A stretch of 26,268 bases of DNA from a candidate division WWE3 bacterium CG22_combo_CG10-13_8_21_14_all_39_12 (GCA_002771355.1 PCSU01000023.1:2207-28474); one strand, 5' to 3'; shown: positions 17,561-24,978, numbered from the stretch's first letter. Translations and numbers: made by a program. Notes: generated by a model not told the origin, from the letters alone.

Positions 17561-19894
17561 CTACTTCGCATCCTGCCAATTTGAACCTGAATTTACATCA
17601 ACATCTATTGGCACATCTAAAGAAACAATTGATTCCATCTGTTTCTTTATGTCATGCATCATAGCATTTACCTGCTTATCTGGCACCTCAAACACAAGCT
17701 CATCATGGACCTGAATCAACATATGCGAATCATCTGGCAGAACCTCTGCCAATCGATTCATAGCCATTTTTATTATGTCAGCCTGTGTTCCTTGAATAGG
17801 ATGATTAACCGCAATGCGTTCAGCACCAGATTTTTGAATATTATTCCGTGCAGATAGTGCTGGTAAATATCGTCTTCGCCCATACATTGTCTCAACATAG
17901 CCACGTTCACGAGCATTTGCTAAATGTTTTTCTTTCCACTCAACAACGTGTGGGTAACTATCAAAAAATGCACTAATGTATCTTTTTGCTTCAGATAGTT
18001 CTATACCTAACTGTTCTGCCAAACTATATGACCCCATTCCATACAAAAGACCAAAATTGATTGTTTTACCAACTTTGCGCTGATCAACAGAAACATCATC
18101 AAATTCAACATTAAAGATTTTTGCAGCTGTTGTCGTATGAATATCTTGCCCATTAACAAAAGACTCTTTAAGCTGTTCATCTTTTGTGATATGAGCTAAT
18201 ATTCTCAGTTCAATCTGACTATAATCAGCAACAATTAATGAGCTTCCTTCCTGAGGAACAAACAATTTTCTCACACCAAGATCAAGATCTGTAGGAATAT
18301 TTTGAAGGTTTGGATTCTCAGAACTTAACCGCCCTGAAGCAGTTTTTGTTTGGTTAAATGTTGTATGAACCCTATCATTTTGATCTAAATAGTCTGGTAA
18401 TGGATATAGGTATGTTGAAGCAATTTTATGGATTTGTCTGTATTCTAAAAGTAATGAGACAACAGGGTGCACGAGTTTTAATTTTTCTAATACTGACTCA
18501 TCGGTGCTTCGTTGAGTTTTTGTACGTTTCACAACTGGCAAATGAAGCTCATCAAACAAAACCTCTTGTAACTGTTTCGGAGAATTAATATTTACCTCAT
18601 GTCCAATAGCATCATAAATTTGTTTTTCAATTCCTAATAGTTTACTAGCGTATTCTTCTGTCATTGTTCTTAAAAGTCCACGATCAACACATATTCCGCA
18701 CTTTTCCATCGTGAGTAAGACTTTTTTTAAAGGCATCTCTACTTCTTCAAATAAAACCTTCAGCATATTGTTCTCCAGTAGTTCAAACCGAGCTTCTAAC
18801 TCTGTTTGGAGTGCACTTGTTACTGCATTGCGCTCATCTTGTGATAAAGCATCTTCAGGGGCAATATGGTGTCCAAGGATTTCAAGGGCTAGTGAATCTA
18901 GAGATGTACCTTTTCCAGATGCACCGGTTAATAAGTGCGCCGCAATCTTGACGTCAAAATTTGAACTATTAGTCTCTTTATCTGGCAATGACGCAATATC
19001 GAATAGGGTATGAACTGGTTCAGGCTCCCCGATGACTTTTTTTATAAGTGAATTGAAATCGTGTCTCGTGAAAATGGTTCGTAGTTTTACTGCATCATAT
19101 GTTTCAAAAGAAGTCTCATCCAAACTAACTGGCAAGGGTACGGTCGTTACGATAGTAGCTAACTCCTGGCTTACATATGCTAACTCTTTTCCTTCAATCA
19201 ATTTTTTAGCAAATTTTTGCTCTACTTCATCAATATTCTTATACAAAAGGTCAATCGTTGGATACTGTAACAGTAGTGCAATCGCAGATTTCTCACCAAT
19301 CCCCTTTACCCCTGGAATATTATCTGAGGAATCTCCCCTTAAGGCCTTATATTCAACGATTTGATCAGGACCAAGGCCGCCATATTCTTCCCTAACCGCA
19401 TCTGGATCAAATGTTTTTGTTTGAGAAAACCCTTTGTGAGGCATGTATACATAAACATGATCACTTACTAGCTGTAATACATCTTTATCCCCCGAAACAA
19501 TAACTACCTCAAACCCCTGAGTCTCACCTTTTGTAGACAACGTTCCAATAATATCGTCTGCCTCATATCCCTCAACGCCGATCTGCACAATTCCAAACCC
19601 ATCTACGATCTCAGTAACAACCTCTTTTTGCGATTTGAAATCTTCTGGTGTTGGCAGTCTCGTTCCTTTATACTCTGAAAATTTATCATGTCTAAATGTT
19701 GGACCAGATGTATCCCACGTTACAACTACATGAGTAGGTTTAAGATCTTCAAGCAGCTTAAACAACATGTTTGTAAACCCATACACCGCACCAACAGGTT
19801 CACCAAGAGAAGAGCTGAGCGGGGGAAGTGCATGGTATGCCCGATATAACAGACTGTGCCCATCAACAATTACAAGTTTCTTTTCGGTATTCAT
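17561..19894 (-). CDS. polA: DNA polymerase I
   Basis: A 777-residue family A polymerase. The N-terminal 5' nuclease (about residues 1-260) is intact, with VDGHSLLYRAYHA, EADDIIGT, SGDKDVLQL and GDSSDNIPGVKGIG. The middle domain, where E. coli has 3'-5' exonuclease, is short and lacks the DEDD acidic motifs, so proofreading is probably absent. The polymerase domain carries motif A DYSQIELR, motif B RKVGKTINFGLLYG and motif C QVHDELVFE. The ATG at 19894 is preferred over a TTG 21 bases upstream. The gene lies 75 bp downstream of ftsH and 30 bp upstream of the glycosyltransferase operon. Confidence 0.97.
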   Translation of the reverse strand: MNTEKKLVIVDGHSLLYRAYHALPPLSSSLGEPVGAVYGFTNMLFKLLEDLKPTHVVVTWDTSGPTFRHDKFSEYKGTRLPTPEDFKSQKEVVTEIVDGFGIVQIGVEGYEADDIIGTLSTKGETQGFEVVIVSGDKDVLQLVSDHVYVYMPHKGFSQTKTFDPDAVREEYGGLGPDQIVEYKALRGDSSDNIPGVKGIGEKSAIALLLQYPTIDLLYKNIDEVEQKFAKKLIEGKELAYVSQELATIVTTVPLPVSLDETSFETYDAVKLRTIFTRHDFNSLIKKVIGEPEPVHTLFDIASLPDKETNSSNFDVKIAAHLLTGASGKGTSLDSLALEILGHHIAPEDALSQDERNAVTSALQTELEARFELLENNMLKVLFEEVEMPLKKVLLTMEKCGICVDRGLLRTMTEEYASKLLGIEKQIYDAIGHEVNINSPKQLQEVLFDELHLPVVKRTKTQRSTDESVLEKLKLVHPVVSLLLEYRQIHKIASTYLYPLPDYLDQNDRVHTTFNQTKTASGRLSSENPNLQNIPTDLDLGVRKLFVPQEGSSLIVADYSQIELRILAHITKDEQLKESFVNGQDIHTTTAAKIFNVEFDDVSVDQRKVGKTINFGLLYGMGSYSLAEQLGIELSEAKRYISAFFDSYPHVVEWKEKHLANARERGYVETMYGRRRYLPALSARNNIQKSGAERIAVNHPIQGTQADIIKMAMNRLAEVLPDDSHMLIQVHDELVFEVPDKQVNAMMHDIKKQMESIVSLDVPIDVDVNSGSNWQDAK

Positions 19895-19969
19895 ACTATA
19901 TGGTAATGATCTCAAATAGTGAGTGATTTGGGAAGCTAATCGTTTACCGCACCCTACAAAAAGGTAAGC

Positions 19970-21874
19970 CTAGAGTCCCTTTTGGGCAACTATTGCCTCA
20001 AACTCATCTTTTTCAATTGTTTCATCTCTCATGAGAACTTCAACTACCGCATCAAGGACACTTCGCTCTCTAACGAGAATGTCCTTAGCGATTTCATAAG
20101 CTGAGTCAATTATTCTTTTCACCTCTTGATCAATTTGAGCAGCCATTTCATTTGAAATTCGTGGACTATCAAGAGTTGGGTCAAATGTCGTATTTCCCAT
20201 TGGATCACTGTATGAAAATGCAATTGGACCAAGTGAACTCATACCGAACTCAGTAACCATTTTGTGAGCGATTTGGCTTGCACGATCAAGATCGTTATGT
20301 GCACCAACCGTACTATTACTATAAACTGTCTGCTCTGCTGCTCGTCCACCCAAGAGGGCCGCAATCCTATGCTCAAGGTCCGTCTTGGTCTGATGAGACC
20401 TATCTTCTTCAGGATTGATTTCAGTAAATCCAAGCGCCAATCCACGACTCACAATACTTACTCGATTCACTGTATCTGTTCCCGGTAATACTTTTGCAAC
20501 AAGCGCATGTCCAGCCTCATGATATGCAGTCATTTTTTTGTCTTCTTCTGATTGGATCCCTGTGCGGGCTCTACCCAATTTAACTTTCGTTATAGCTTCA
20601 GATACGTCCTCCATGCCAATACTCACTTTATCGTGTGATGCAGCCGCAATAGCCGCCTCATTAAGCATGTTTTCAATGTCTGCACCACTGAACCCAACAG
20701 TCATTTGTGCCAAACGATTACGATCGACACCTTCCTCAAGAGGTTTATTCCTCAGGTGAATATCAATAATCTCACGCCTGCCTTCTTTATCGGGAAGTGA
20801 CAATACAACTTGTCGATCGAACCGACCAGGGCGAGTAAGGGCACTATCTAATAGATCTGGACGATTTGTGGCAGCAAGCACAATGACGTTGTCACTAGGG
20901 GTAAACCCATCCATTTCAACTAGAATTTGATTGAGTGTTTGTTCCTGCTCCCCTTGTGACGTCATATAAGAACGCCCTCGCTTTTTTCCAATGGTCTCAA
21001 TCTCATCGATAAAAATAAGTGCAGGTGAAGTTTGTTTTGCCTGATTAAAAAGATCGCGTACCCTTGATGCACCAACACCAACTAGCATTTCCATAAATTC
21101 AGAACCAGCCATACTATAAAATGGCACATTTGCTTCATTGGCCACTGCCCGAGCAAGAAGTGTTTTTCCGGTACCAACAGGGCCTACCAAAAGGACTCCT
21201 TTAGGAATACGGGCACCAAGCTTTTGATATTTTTCTGGATTCCTCAAAAAATCAACAACTTCTTCAAGTTCCTTCTTTGCTTCAGCAACACCTGCAGCAT
21301 CCTTAAATGTTACCTTTGCTGTAGTCTTATTAAATAGCTGAGCCTTTGATTTACCCATCTCAAACATTCCACCACCAGCACCACGTCCGGCGGACCTAAA
21401 TAAAAACAAGAAAAAGACAACCATTATGATGACAGGGAAAATATTTATAATTGCGGCCCCAAGAAATCCATTGAAAAAAGGCGTTTTAACTTCAATTGAT
21501 GTTTTATCAGAGAGGTTTTGAATACCAGCACGTTCGAACACTTCATACACATTAGTCCCAGCCTCCTTTAAAGCCTTAAGTTCAGTTCCATCGACAAGTG
21601 TAGCTGTTATGGTATCTCCTGAAACTACAATTCCTGTAACCTTATTGTTTTGGATTTTTGTGACGAGATCTGAAATTCCAACTTCTGTTGCACCACTAGA
21701 AAAATCAAATGCTAAACCCCCACTTATCTGACTAATAACAACAGCAATGATTAATGCAACGGCTACGTAAACCGAAAACACACGGGCTATCCGAAACCAT
21801 TTATTTTGTGGTAACTGTGGAATACGTGAAGAGGATTTACTGGATTGTTGATTATTTTTTTGTTCTGGATCCAT
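19970..21874 (-). CDS. ftsH: ATP-dependent zinc metalloprotease FtsH
   Basis: A 634-residue membrane-anchored AAA+ protease for quality control of membrane and regulatory proteins. Two membrane helices (about residues 31-50 and 139-159) flank an extracytoplasmic domain. The AAA domain has Walker A GPVGTGKT (231-238, with Val where Pro is usual), Walker B ALIFIDE (285-291), and an arginine-finger region [18 protein letters not shown]. The protease domain has HEAGH (452-456) and the third zinc ligand Asp in GAHNDLD (about 528). The pore-1 loop reads EMLVGVGAS, with Leu264 in place of the usual Phe. An extended -10 (TGG TATACT) lies 26 nt upstream of the ATG. Confidence 0.97.
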   Translation of the reverse strand: MDPEQKNNQQSSKSSSRIPQLPQNKWFRIARVFSVYVAVALIIAVVISQISGGLAFDFSSGATEVGISDLVTKIQNNKVTGIVVSGDTITATLVDGTELKALKEAGTNVYEVFERAGIQNLSDKTSIEVKTPFFNGFLGAAIINIFPVIIMVVFFLFLFRSAGRGAGGGMFEMGKSKAQLFNKTTAKVTFKDAAGVAEAKKELEEVVDFLRNPEKYQKLGARIPKGVLLVGPVGTGKTLLARAVANEANVPFYSMAGSEFMEMLVGVGASRVRDLFNQAKQTSPALIFIDEIETIGKKRGRSYMTSQGEQEQTLNQILVEMDGFTPSDNVIVLAATNRPDLLDSALTRPGRFDRQVVLSLPDKEGRREIIDIHLRNKPLEEGVDRNRLAQMTVGFSGADIENMLNEAAIAAASHDKVSIGMEDVSEAITKVKLGRARTGIQSEEDKKMTAYHEAGHALVAKVLPGTDTVNRVSIVSRGLALGFTEINPEEDRSHQTKTDLEHRIAALLGGRAAEQTVYSNSTVGAHNDLDRASQIAHKMVTEFGMSSLGPIAFSYSDPMGNTTFDPTLDSPRISNEMAAQIDQEVKRIIDSAYEIAKDILVRERSVLDAVVEVLMRDETIEKDEFEAIVAQKGL

Positions 21875-21904
21875 GATTCAAAAGCCTTATAACGAAATTA
21901 AGTA

Positions 21905-21913
21905 TACCATGCT
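21905..21913 (-). promoter_or_regulatory. Extended -10 upstream of ftsH
   Basis: TGG followed by TATACT on the reverse strand, about 26 nt before the ftsH ATG, with no good -35. This would give a leader of about 20 nt without a strong ribosome binding site. The rest of the gap to 22080 shows no gene. Confidence 0.4.
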
Positions 21914-22082
21914 AAACCAATAGTTTTGGCTTTTGTTGGGGAATAAAAATGTGCACAAGAACGCCTTCACACCGTACACAACCCTAACGAAAACGCGATA
22001 TCTAGTCTTACTACAATAACAACATTAATTACGTATCCAAAATTACTTGGCAATTCCTAATAATGTAATGAGAATCTCTGTT

Positions 22083-22123
22083 GGGTTTTGGGAACAAAAC
22101 CCAGAGTTTCGCAAAGCGAAACT
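22083..22123 (-). repeat. Tandem hairpin pair downstream of the tRNA remnant
   Basis: Arms AGTTTCGC/GCGAAACT (22123-22105, loop 3 nt), then CT, then GGGTTTTG/CAAAACCC (22102-22083, loop 4 nt). Both stems are perfect although the tRNA they follow is decayed, which suggests the hairpins are maintained on their own or the decay is recent. Confidence 0.85.
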
Positions 22124-22163
22124 TGCTGCCAGGAGGGAGACTTAAACTCCCAACACTGAGGTA
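22124..22163 (-). pseudogene. tRNA remnant (T arm and 3' acceptor strand only)
   Basis: The segment matches the 3' half of the neighbouring tRNA-Met: the acceptor strand TCCTGGCA and T stem GGGAG/CTCCC are kept. However, CCA is GCA, the T loop reads TTTAAGT instead of TTCGAGT, the anticodon region is a short CTGAGG/CCTCAG hairpin with a 3-nt loop, and no D arm or 5' acceptor strand is present. It is therefore a degenerate copy. Similarity to type II tRNAs or tmRNA was considered, but no matching 5' half was found. Confidence 0.75.
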
Positions 22164-22200
22164 GCCTCAGGTCTGTGACTGTACTGAAAATAGCGATATT

Positions 22201-22241
22201 GAGTTTTGTACTCTAAACTCAGAGTTTGTTGAAAACAAACT
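22201..22241 (-). repeat. Tandem hairpin pair downstream of tRNA-Met
   Basis: Arms AGTTTGTT/AACAAACT (22241-22223, loop 3 nt) start directly after CCA. A weaker second hairpin has arms GAGTTT/AAACTC (22220-22201). The same spacing of 2 nt (CT) separates the two. Confidence 0.8.
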
Positions 22242-22318
22242 TGGTGCCAGGAGGGAGACTCGAACTCCCGACCTGAGGCTTATGAGTCCTCCGCTCTAAC
22301 CACCTGAGCTACCCTGGC
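22242..22318 (-). tRNA. tRNA-Met, elongator (anticodon CAT)
   Basis: Acceptor GCCAGGG/TCCTGGC, D loop with GG, anticodon arm GAGGA/GCCTC with loop CTCATAA, T loop TTCGAGT, encoded CCA. There is an A31-G39 mismatch at the base of the anticodon loop. CAT can also mean tRNA-Ile2 read through lysidine. The presence of a separate tRNA-Ile(UAU) at 24689 makes elongator methionine the more likely identity. Confidence 0.9.
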
Positions 22319-22448
22319 ACAACTTAATTAAACTATACCCTAAAAAACAATGCCCGTATTGTACCTCACCTATTCATTAAAACGAGATAAATGTCAAAAT
22401 CATAGTAAGAATCAAAACGAAAATGAGAATAACCATAAAAATCACTGT

Positions 22449-22489
22449 GTAGTTTGTGAAACAAACTACGAGTTTTGCGTAGCAAAACT
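22449..22489 (-). repeat. Tandem hairpin pair downstream of initiator tRNA
   Basis: Arms AGTTTTGC/GCAAAACT (22489-22471, loop 3 nt) begin at the base after CCA. After one base a 9-bp stem GTAGTTTGT/ACAAACTAC (22469-22449, loop 3 nt) follows. It is the strongest pair in the window. Confidence 0.85.
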
Positions 22490-22564
22490 TGGTTGCGGGT
22501 CCGGGAATCGCACCTGGTTAACCAGGTTATGAGCCTGGTAAGATCACTAGACCTACCACCCGCG
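22490..22564 (-). tRNA. Initiator tRNA-fMet (anticodon CAT), divergent
   Basis: The unpaired C1:A72 end (CGCGGGT ... ACCCGCA) and the A11:U24 pair identify a bacterial initiator. The anticodon arm is CCAGG/CCTGG with loop CTCATAA, so the usual three G:C pairs at 29-31/39-41 become A:U, G:C, G:C. Other parts are odd. The T loop is TGCGATT, with G at position 55, normally pseudouridine. The T stem has an A-C mismatch. The D loop TCTAGTGAT lacks GG. Position 8 is not T. The total is 75 nt. It starts 45 bp after ftsB in the same direction. Confidence 0.88.
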
Positions 22565-22609
22565 CTGAAAAAACATGCCTTATGGCACTTGAATGATACC
22601 AAAATTGTC

Positions 22610-22975
22610 TTATAACCGCAAACCAGAAAGTAAAAGTTGTGCCCACTGATCCTGGAGAGAGATGTCTTTTCGAGGATTTTCATCGGCCACACCAAGTACT
22701 GCTTCTTGATTACGATCAATAACGACCACGGATTCTCCTGGTTTAATGAGTTGCAACTTATTCCTAGCCTCTTTTTCGACAAACTCATCCGTTTCCTTAT
22801 ATTCTTTTTCTTGAAGAATCTTATTAAACTCCATCTCTAATTGTGAAACCTGCAAATCAAGCTCTCCAACTCGTTTACTAGCCGTATAAGTTTGAACCAT
22901 GGTCTTACCAAGATTAAACACCAAAAACAGCAATCCAACGACAACAATTCTGGAAATTATTACTTTTTTTTGCAT
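22610..22975 (-). CDS. FtsB/DivIC-type cell division protein
   Basis: A 121-residue bitopic protein: short cytoplasmic start, one membrane helix (about residues 8-25), a coiled coil (about 32-60), then EFVEKEARNKLQLIKPGESVVVI, the typical septum formation initiator (DivIC/FtsB) signature. In the divisome this family bridges FtsL and FtsQ/DivIB. An extended -10 (TGA TACAAT, 22993-22985) ends 9 nt before the ATG, predicting a near-leaderless message. The tRNA array follows 45 bp downstream and could be read from the same promoter. Confidence 0.9.
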   Translation of the reverse strand: MQKKVIISRIVVVGLLFLVFNLGKTMVQTYTASKRVGELDLQVSQLEMEFNKILQEKEYKETDEFVEKEARNKLQLIKPGESVVVIDRNQEAVLGVADENPRKDISLQDQWAQLLLSGLRL

Positions 22976-22984
22976 CGTAGTGGT

Positions 22985-22993
22985 ATTGTATCA
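22985..22993 (-). promoter_or_regulatory. Extended -10 promoter of ftsB/divIC
   Basis: TGA plus TACAAT on the reverse strand, with a weak -35 (TTGTGT) 18 bp upstream. The -10 ends 9 nt before the start codon. Confidence 0.55.
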
Positions 22994-23058
22994 AACTATC
23001 TCTTTAGGACACAAATTGCATAACTATAGGTCTCTAAAATACCCTATATCTATTACTA

Positions 23059-23087
23059 TTGACAGTTTTTACTATGAGTGGTAAACT
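23059..23087 (+). promoter_or_regulatory. Promoter of the tyrosine recombinase gene
   Basis: A perfect TTGACA (23059-23064), a 17-bp spacer and TAAACT (23082-23087), ending 9 nt before the ATG. It is divergent from the ftsB/divIC promoter. No ribosome binding site is visible. Confidence 0.65.
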
Positions 23088-23096
23088 CTCCAAGTC

Positions 23097-23972
23097 ATGA
23101 TAATTTTTGATGAAGCACACTCTCAGTTTGTAGCATACCTGTCTGGTGAAGACCGGGCAGATTCTACTATCCTTGCCTATGGTAAAGATATTGAACAAAT
23201 GCTTAACCATATTAATGACACGTTTGACAAAACACACGTACACCATATTGAAACTGAACACATTAAATCCTTTTTAGAATCTCTTGAAAACGAACAATAC
23301 ACCAAAAAAAGCATTTCCCGCAAAATCAACTCTATTAAAACATTTTTCCGTTTCTTAAAATTAAACGATTATGTTATTGAAGATCCTTCCTCAGTAATAT
23401 CTCACCCAAAATTTGAAATTCCTGCACCTCGTATTTTAAGTGAAACAGAATACCGTGCACTCCGTGATGCAGCAAGAGATGACGTTAGAACCCATGCAAT
23501 TATTGAGCTTTTACTACAATCAGGAATTCGAATTGGAGAACTTTCAGAAGTAGTAATTAGTGACATTACGATTGACGAATCTCAGGAACAAGGGGTTCTT
23601 AATATTGAAGGTTCACGCACAACACTCGCACGTCGAATTCCACTTAACAAAGCTGCTGTTCTTGCTATCGTACGATACCTAAACGAACGTCCTGAGGCTG
23701 AAGCACCTCATGTTTTTGTTACTCGAACTGGAAAACCACTCCTTGTTAGAAACATTCGAGCAAGCATTGATCGTTATTACAAAAAAGCTGGCATTGAGAA
23801 TGCAAAGGTAAACGACCTACGTCACACATGGATTGCTCACCACATTAAACGAGGAACAAGCCTTGTTATGCTTTCAAAACTAGCTGGACACAAACGACTG
23901 GCTACTACTGAAAAATATCTTGAGTTTACCGATGGTGGAGAAAACAACAGTATTCACTTAGAAGAGCTCTAA
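23097..23972 (+). CDS. Tyrosine recombinase (XerC/D-like), altered active site
   Basis: A 291-residue site-specific recombinase with an N-terminal SAM-like core-binding domain (about residues 5-90) and a C-terminal catalytic domain. Catalytic Arg145 (SGIRIGEL), Arg242 (DLRHT), His265 (AGHKRLATT) and nucleophile Tyr274 (TTEKYLEF) are present. Two expected residues are not: the beta-hairpin Lys is Arg174 (EGSRTTLARR), and the first His of HxLRH is Asn239 (VNDLRHT). Size and architecture fit XerC/D resolving chromosome dimers, or a mobile-element integrase. No attachment site or element boundary is recognised. It stands alone behind its own promoter. Confidence 0.9.
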   Translation: MIIFDEAHSQFVAYLSGEDRADSTILAYGKDIEQMLNHINDTFDKTHVHHIETEHIKSFLESLENEQYTKKSISRKINSIKTFFRFLKLNDYVIEDPSSVISHPKFEIPAPRILSETEYRALRDAARDDVRTHAIIELLLQSGIRIGELSEVVISDITIDESQEQGVLNIEGSRTTLARRIPLNKAAVLAIVRYLNERPEAEAPHVFVTRTGKPLLVRNIRASIDRYYKKAGIENAKVNDLRHTWIAHHIKRGTSLVMLSKLAGHKRLATTEKYLEFTDGGENNSIHLEEL

Positions 23973-24032
23973 ATTCAAACCTTTCTCACGCCTAAACTAG
24001 TTACCCCTCTTTTATTTTTCGATGTTTTTATC

Positions 24033-24068
24033 AAAAAAATCCCGCCTGACGACATGCGCCAAGCGGGA
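24033..24068 (-). terminator. Rho-independent terminator of the zinc-ribbon operon
   Basis: On the reverse strand TCCCGC...GCGGGA forms the base of a stem of about 12 bp (two G-U wobbles) around a CATGT loop, followed by seven Ts. It is directional to the left and lies 6 bp after the zinc-ribbon stop. Confidence 0.85.
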
Positions 24069-24074
24069 AATTCA

Positions 24075-24299
24075 CTACCTTACTACCTCTTTAACTACAG
24101 ACTGTTCCTTCTCTCTTTGTACCGACGGTTCTTCCTGTGCAGCTTTAACCTCATCTGGTGTTGCCAACCGACTATGGTGACAGTTCCCGTTGACACAAGC
24201 TGCCTCGTACATATTGGTGTGAATAAATGAAATCCTGACGTGACGCCCTCCACAACCTGGGCACACACATGAAGCGATAACCTGCTGTTGCCTAATCAC
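24075..24299 (-). CDS. Small zinc-ribbon-like protein
   Basis: A 74-residue protein with a CVCPGCGGRH knuckle and a second CVNGNCHH knuckle about 23 residues later, likely binding one zinc. The Glu/Lys-rich C-terminal tail is probably helical or disordered. No family is recognised. It starts with GTG, supported by a strong ribosome binding site (AAAGGAGGG) 6-9 nt upstream. A strong terminator follows. This contrasts with the leaderless genes nearby and matches the five-helix protein gene at 8635-9210. Function is unknown; nucleic-acid binding is possible. Confidence 0.75.
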   Translation of the reverse strand: MIRQQQVIASCVCPGCGGRHVRISFIHTNMYEAACVNGNCHHSRLATPDEVKAAQEEPSVQREKEQSVVKEVVR

Positions 24300-24353
24300 A
24301 ACACTCCCTCCTTTTAAGATATTCCCACATTACAGAATATGAATTTCGGGATT

Positions 24354-24467
24354 TCACACTAGAAACTTATGTGCCTCTTCACGTGATGGATCTTCAGGAA
24401 CTTTCCCCAGTATCCCAAAGAGGAAAGCCAGGGTATCAACGAAACAAATACTAATGGGTGTTTCCAT
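24354..24467 (-). CDS. Possible 37-residue small protein
   Basis: ATG at 24467 is preceded by AGGAGA at a spacing of 7 nt. The frame runs 37 codons to TGA. The peptide begins METPISICFVDTLAFLFGIL, giving a short hydrophobic stretch, and ends in a charged EDPSREEAHKFLV tail. It lies 54 bp upstream of the zinc-ribbon gene in the same direction, and the two may form an operon. The evidence is the binding site and context only; no homology is known to me. Confidence 0.45.
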   Translation of the reverse strand: METPISICFVDTLAFLFGILGKVPEDPSREEAHKFLV

Positions 24468-24688
24468 TACAGTTCTCCTAGAAAATAGTTTAATTGTAAA
24501 AGGTTCCTACTAAGCTTCATTCGGAATTATACGCCCTAAATGAATACAACCCCACAATCAAATTTTCCTGATCCAACATAGTATAATGAACCTGCTTCGA
24601 GTATATTGTCTGGGTTGGTTTGTTTAGCAAGCTCTAACAAAAACCACATGAGATACTTGTAGATGATACTTTAAATTGAAAATGTTAA
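24468..24688. promoter_or_regulatory. Divergent control region, zinc-ribbon operon and tRNA-Ile(UAU)
   Basis: A reverse-strand TATAAT (24531-24526) faces the small zinc-ribbon operon, and a forward TATAAT (24582-24587) faces the tRNA-Ile(UAU) gene. Neither has a convincing -35 hexamer. The forward one would give a precursor with about 95 nt of 5' leader. No gene is seen here. Confidence 0.35.
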
Positions 24689-24766
24689 GGGCGAGTAGCT
24701 CAGTCCGGTTAGAGCGCGAAGCTTATACCTTCGTGGTCGCAGGTTCGAATCCTGCCTCGCCCACCA
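24689..24766 (+). tRNA. tRNA-Ile (anticodon TAT)
   Basis: A perfect cloverleaf: acceptor GGGCGAG/CTCGCCC, D arm GCTC/GAGC, anticodon arm CGAAG/CTTCG with loop CTTATAC, T stem GCAGG/CCTGC with loop TTCGAAT, encoded CCA. Anticodon UAU reads AUA directly. Most bacteria read AUA with a CAU tRNA modified to lysidine by TilS, so this is an uncommon solution. Confidence 0.95.
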
Positions 24767-24849
24767 AGCGAAGCTTGGTTAAGAAGTTTGCTCAGCAAAC
24801 TTCACACCATCTGTTTTGCAAAGCAAAACTTTGAGTTTACTGAAGTAAA
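24767..24849 (+). repeat. Hairpin cluster downstream of tRNA-Ile(UAU)
   Basis: Several short hairpins follow CCA: AAGC/GCTT at 24766-24776 (it uses the final A of CCA), a 9-bp stem GAAGTTTGC/GCAAACTTC at 24783-24803 (loop 3), GTTTTGC/GCAAAAC at 24813-24829 (loop 3), and a weaker TTTAC/GTAAA at 24836-24849. The GTTTGC/GCAAAC core matches the pairs after the leftward tRNAs, although this tRNA is on the other strand and 2 kb away. Confidence 0.8.
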
Positions 24850-24942
24850 ATCAACTATATTTCATTTCACCAACCTTCCAACTACTACTCTTCACACAAG
24901 CTCACCCAAACCCCTTCGCATCGCCATAAATAGGCGCGCCTC

Positions 24943-24972
24943 TTGTAGCAAAACAAGCATTCATGCTATACA
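24943..24972 (+). promoter_or_regulatory. Promoter of the sortase gene
   Basis: TTGTAG (24943-24948), an 18-bp spacer and TATACA (24967-24972), ending 6 nt before the ATG. Predicted to give a leaderless message. Confidence 0.5.
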
Positions 24973-24978
24973 TATCTC

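Noticed and set aside
22124..22200. tmRNA 3' end or a type II tRNA
   Set aside because: The T arm and acceptor 3' strand are present, but no complementary 5' acceptor strand or D arm is found upstream before the next tRNA unit.
22083..22489. CRISPR array
   Set aside because: The repeated elements are hairpins tied to tRNA ends, with varied arm sequence and no regular spacers.
22083..22489. Ordinary rho-independent terminators after each tRNA
   Set aside because: Nearly all lack a T-run after the stem, and they occur in pairs; a real terminator of this genome (4650-4674, 24033-24068) has a GC-rich stem and 6-7 Ts.
22366..22788. 140-codon frame across ftsB/divIC and the initiator tRNA
   Set aside because: It runs through a tRNA gene and a hairpin pair and is out of frame with the recognisable FtsB/DivIC protein.
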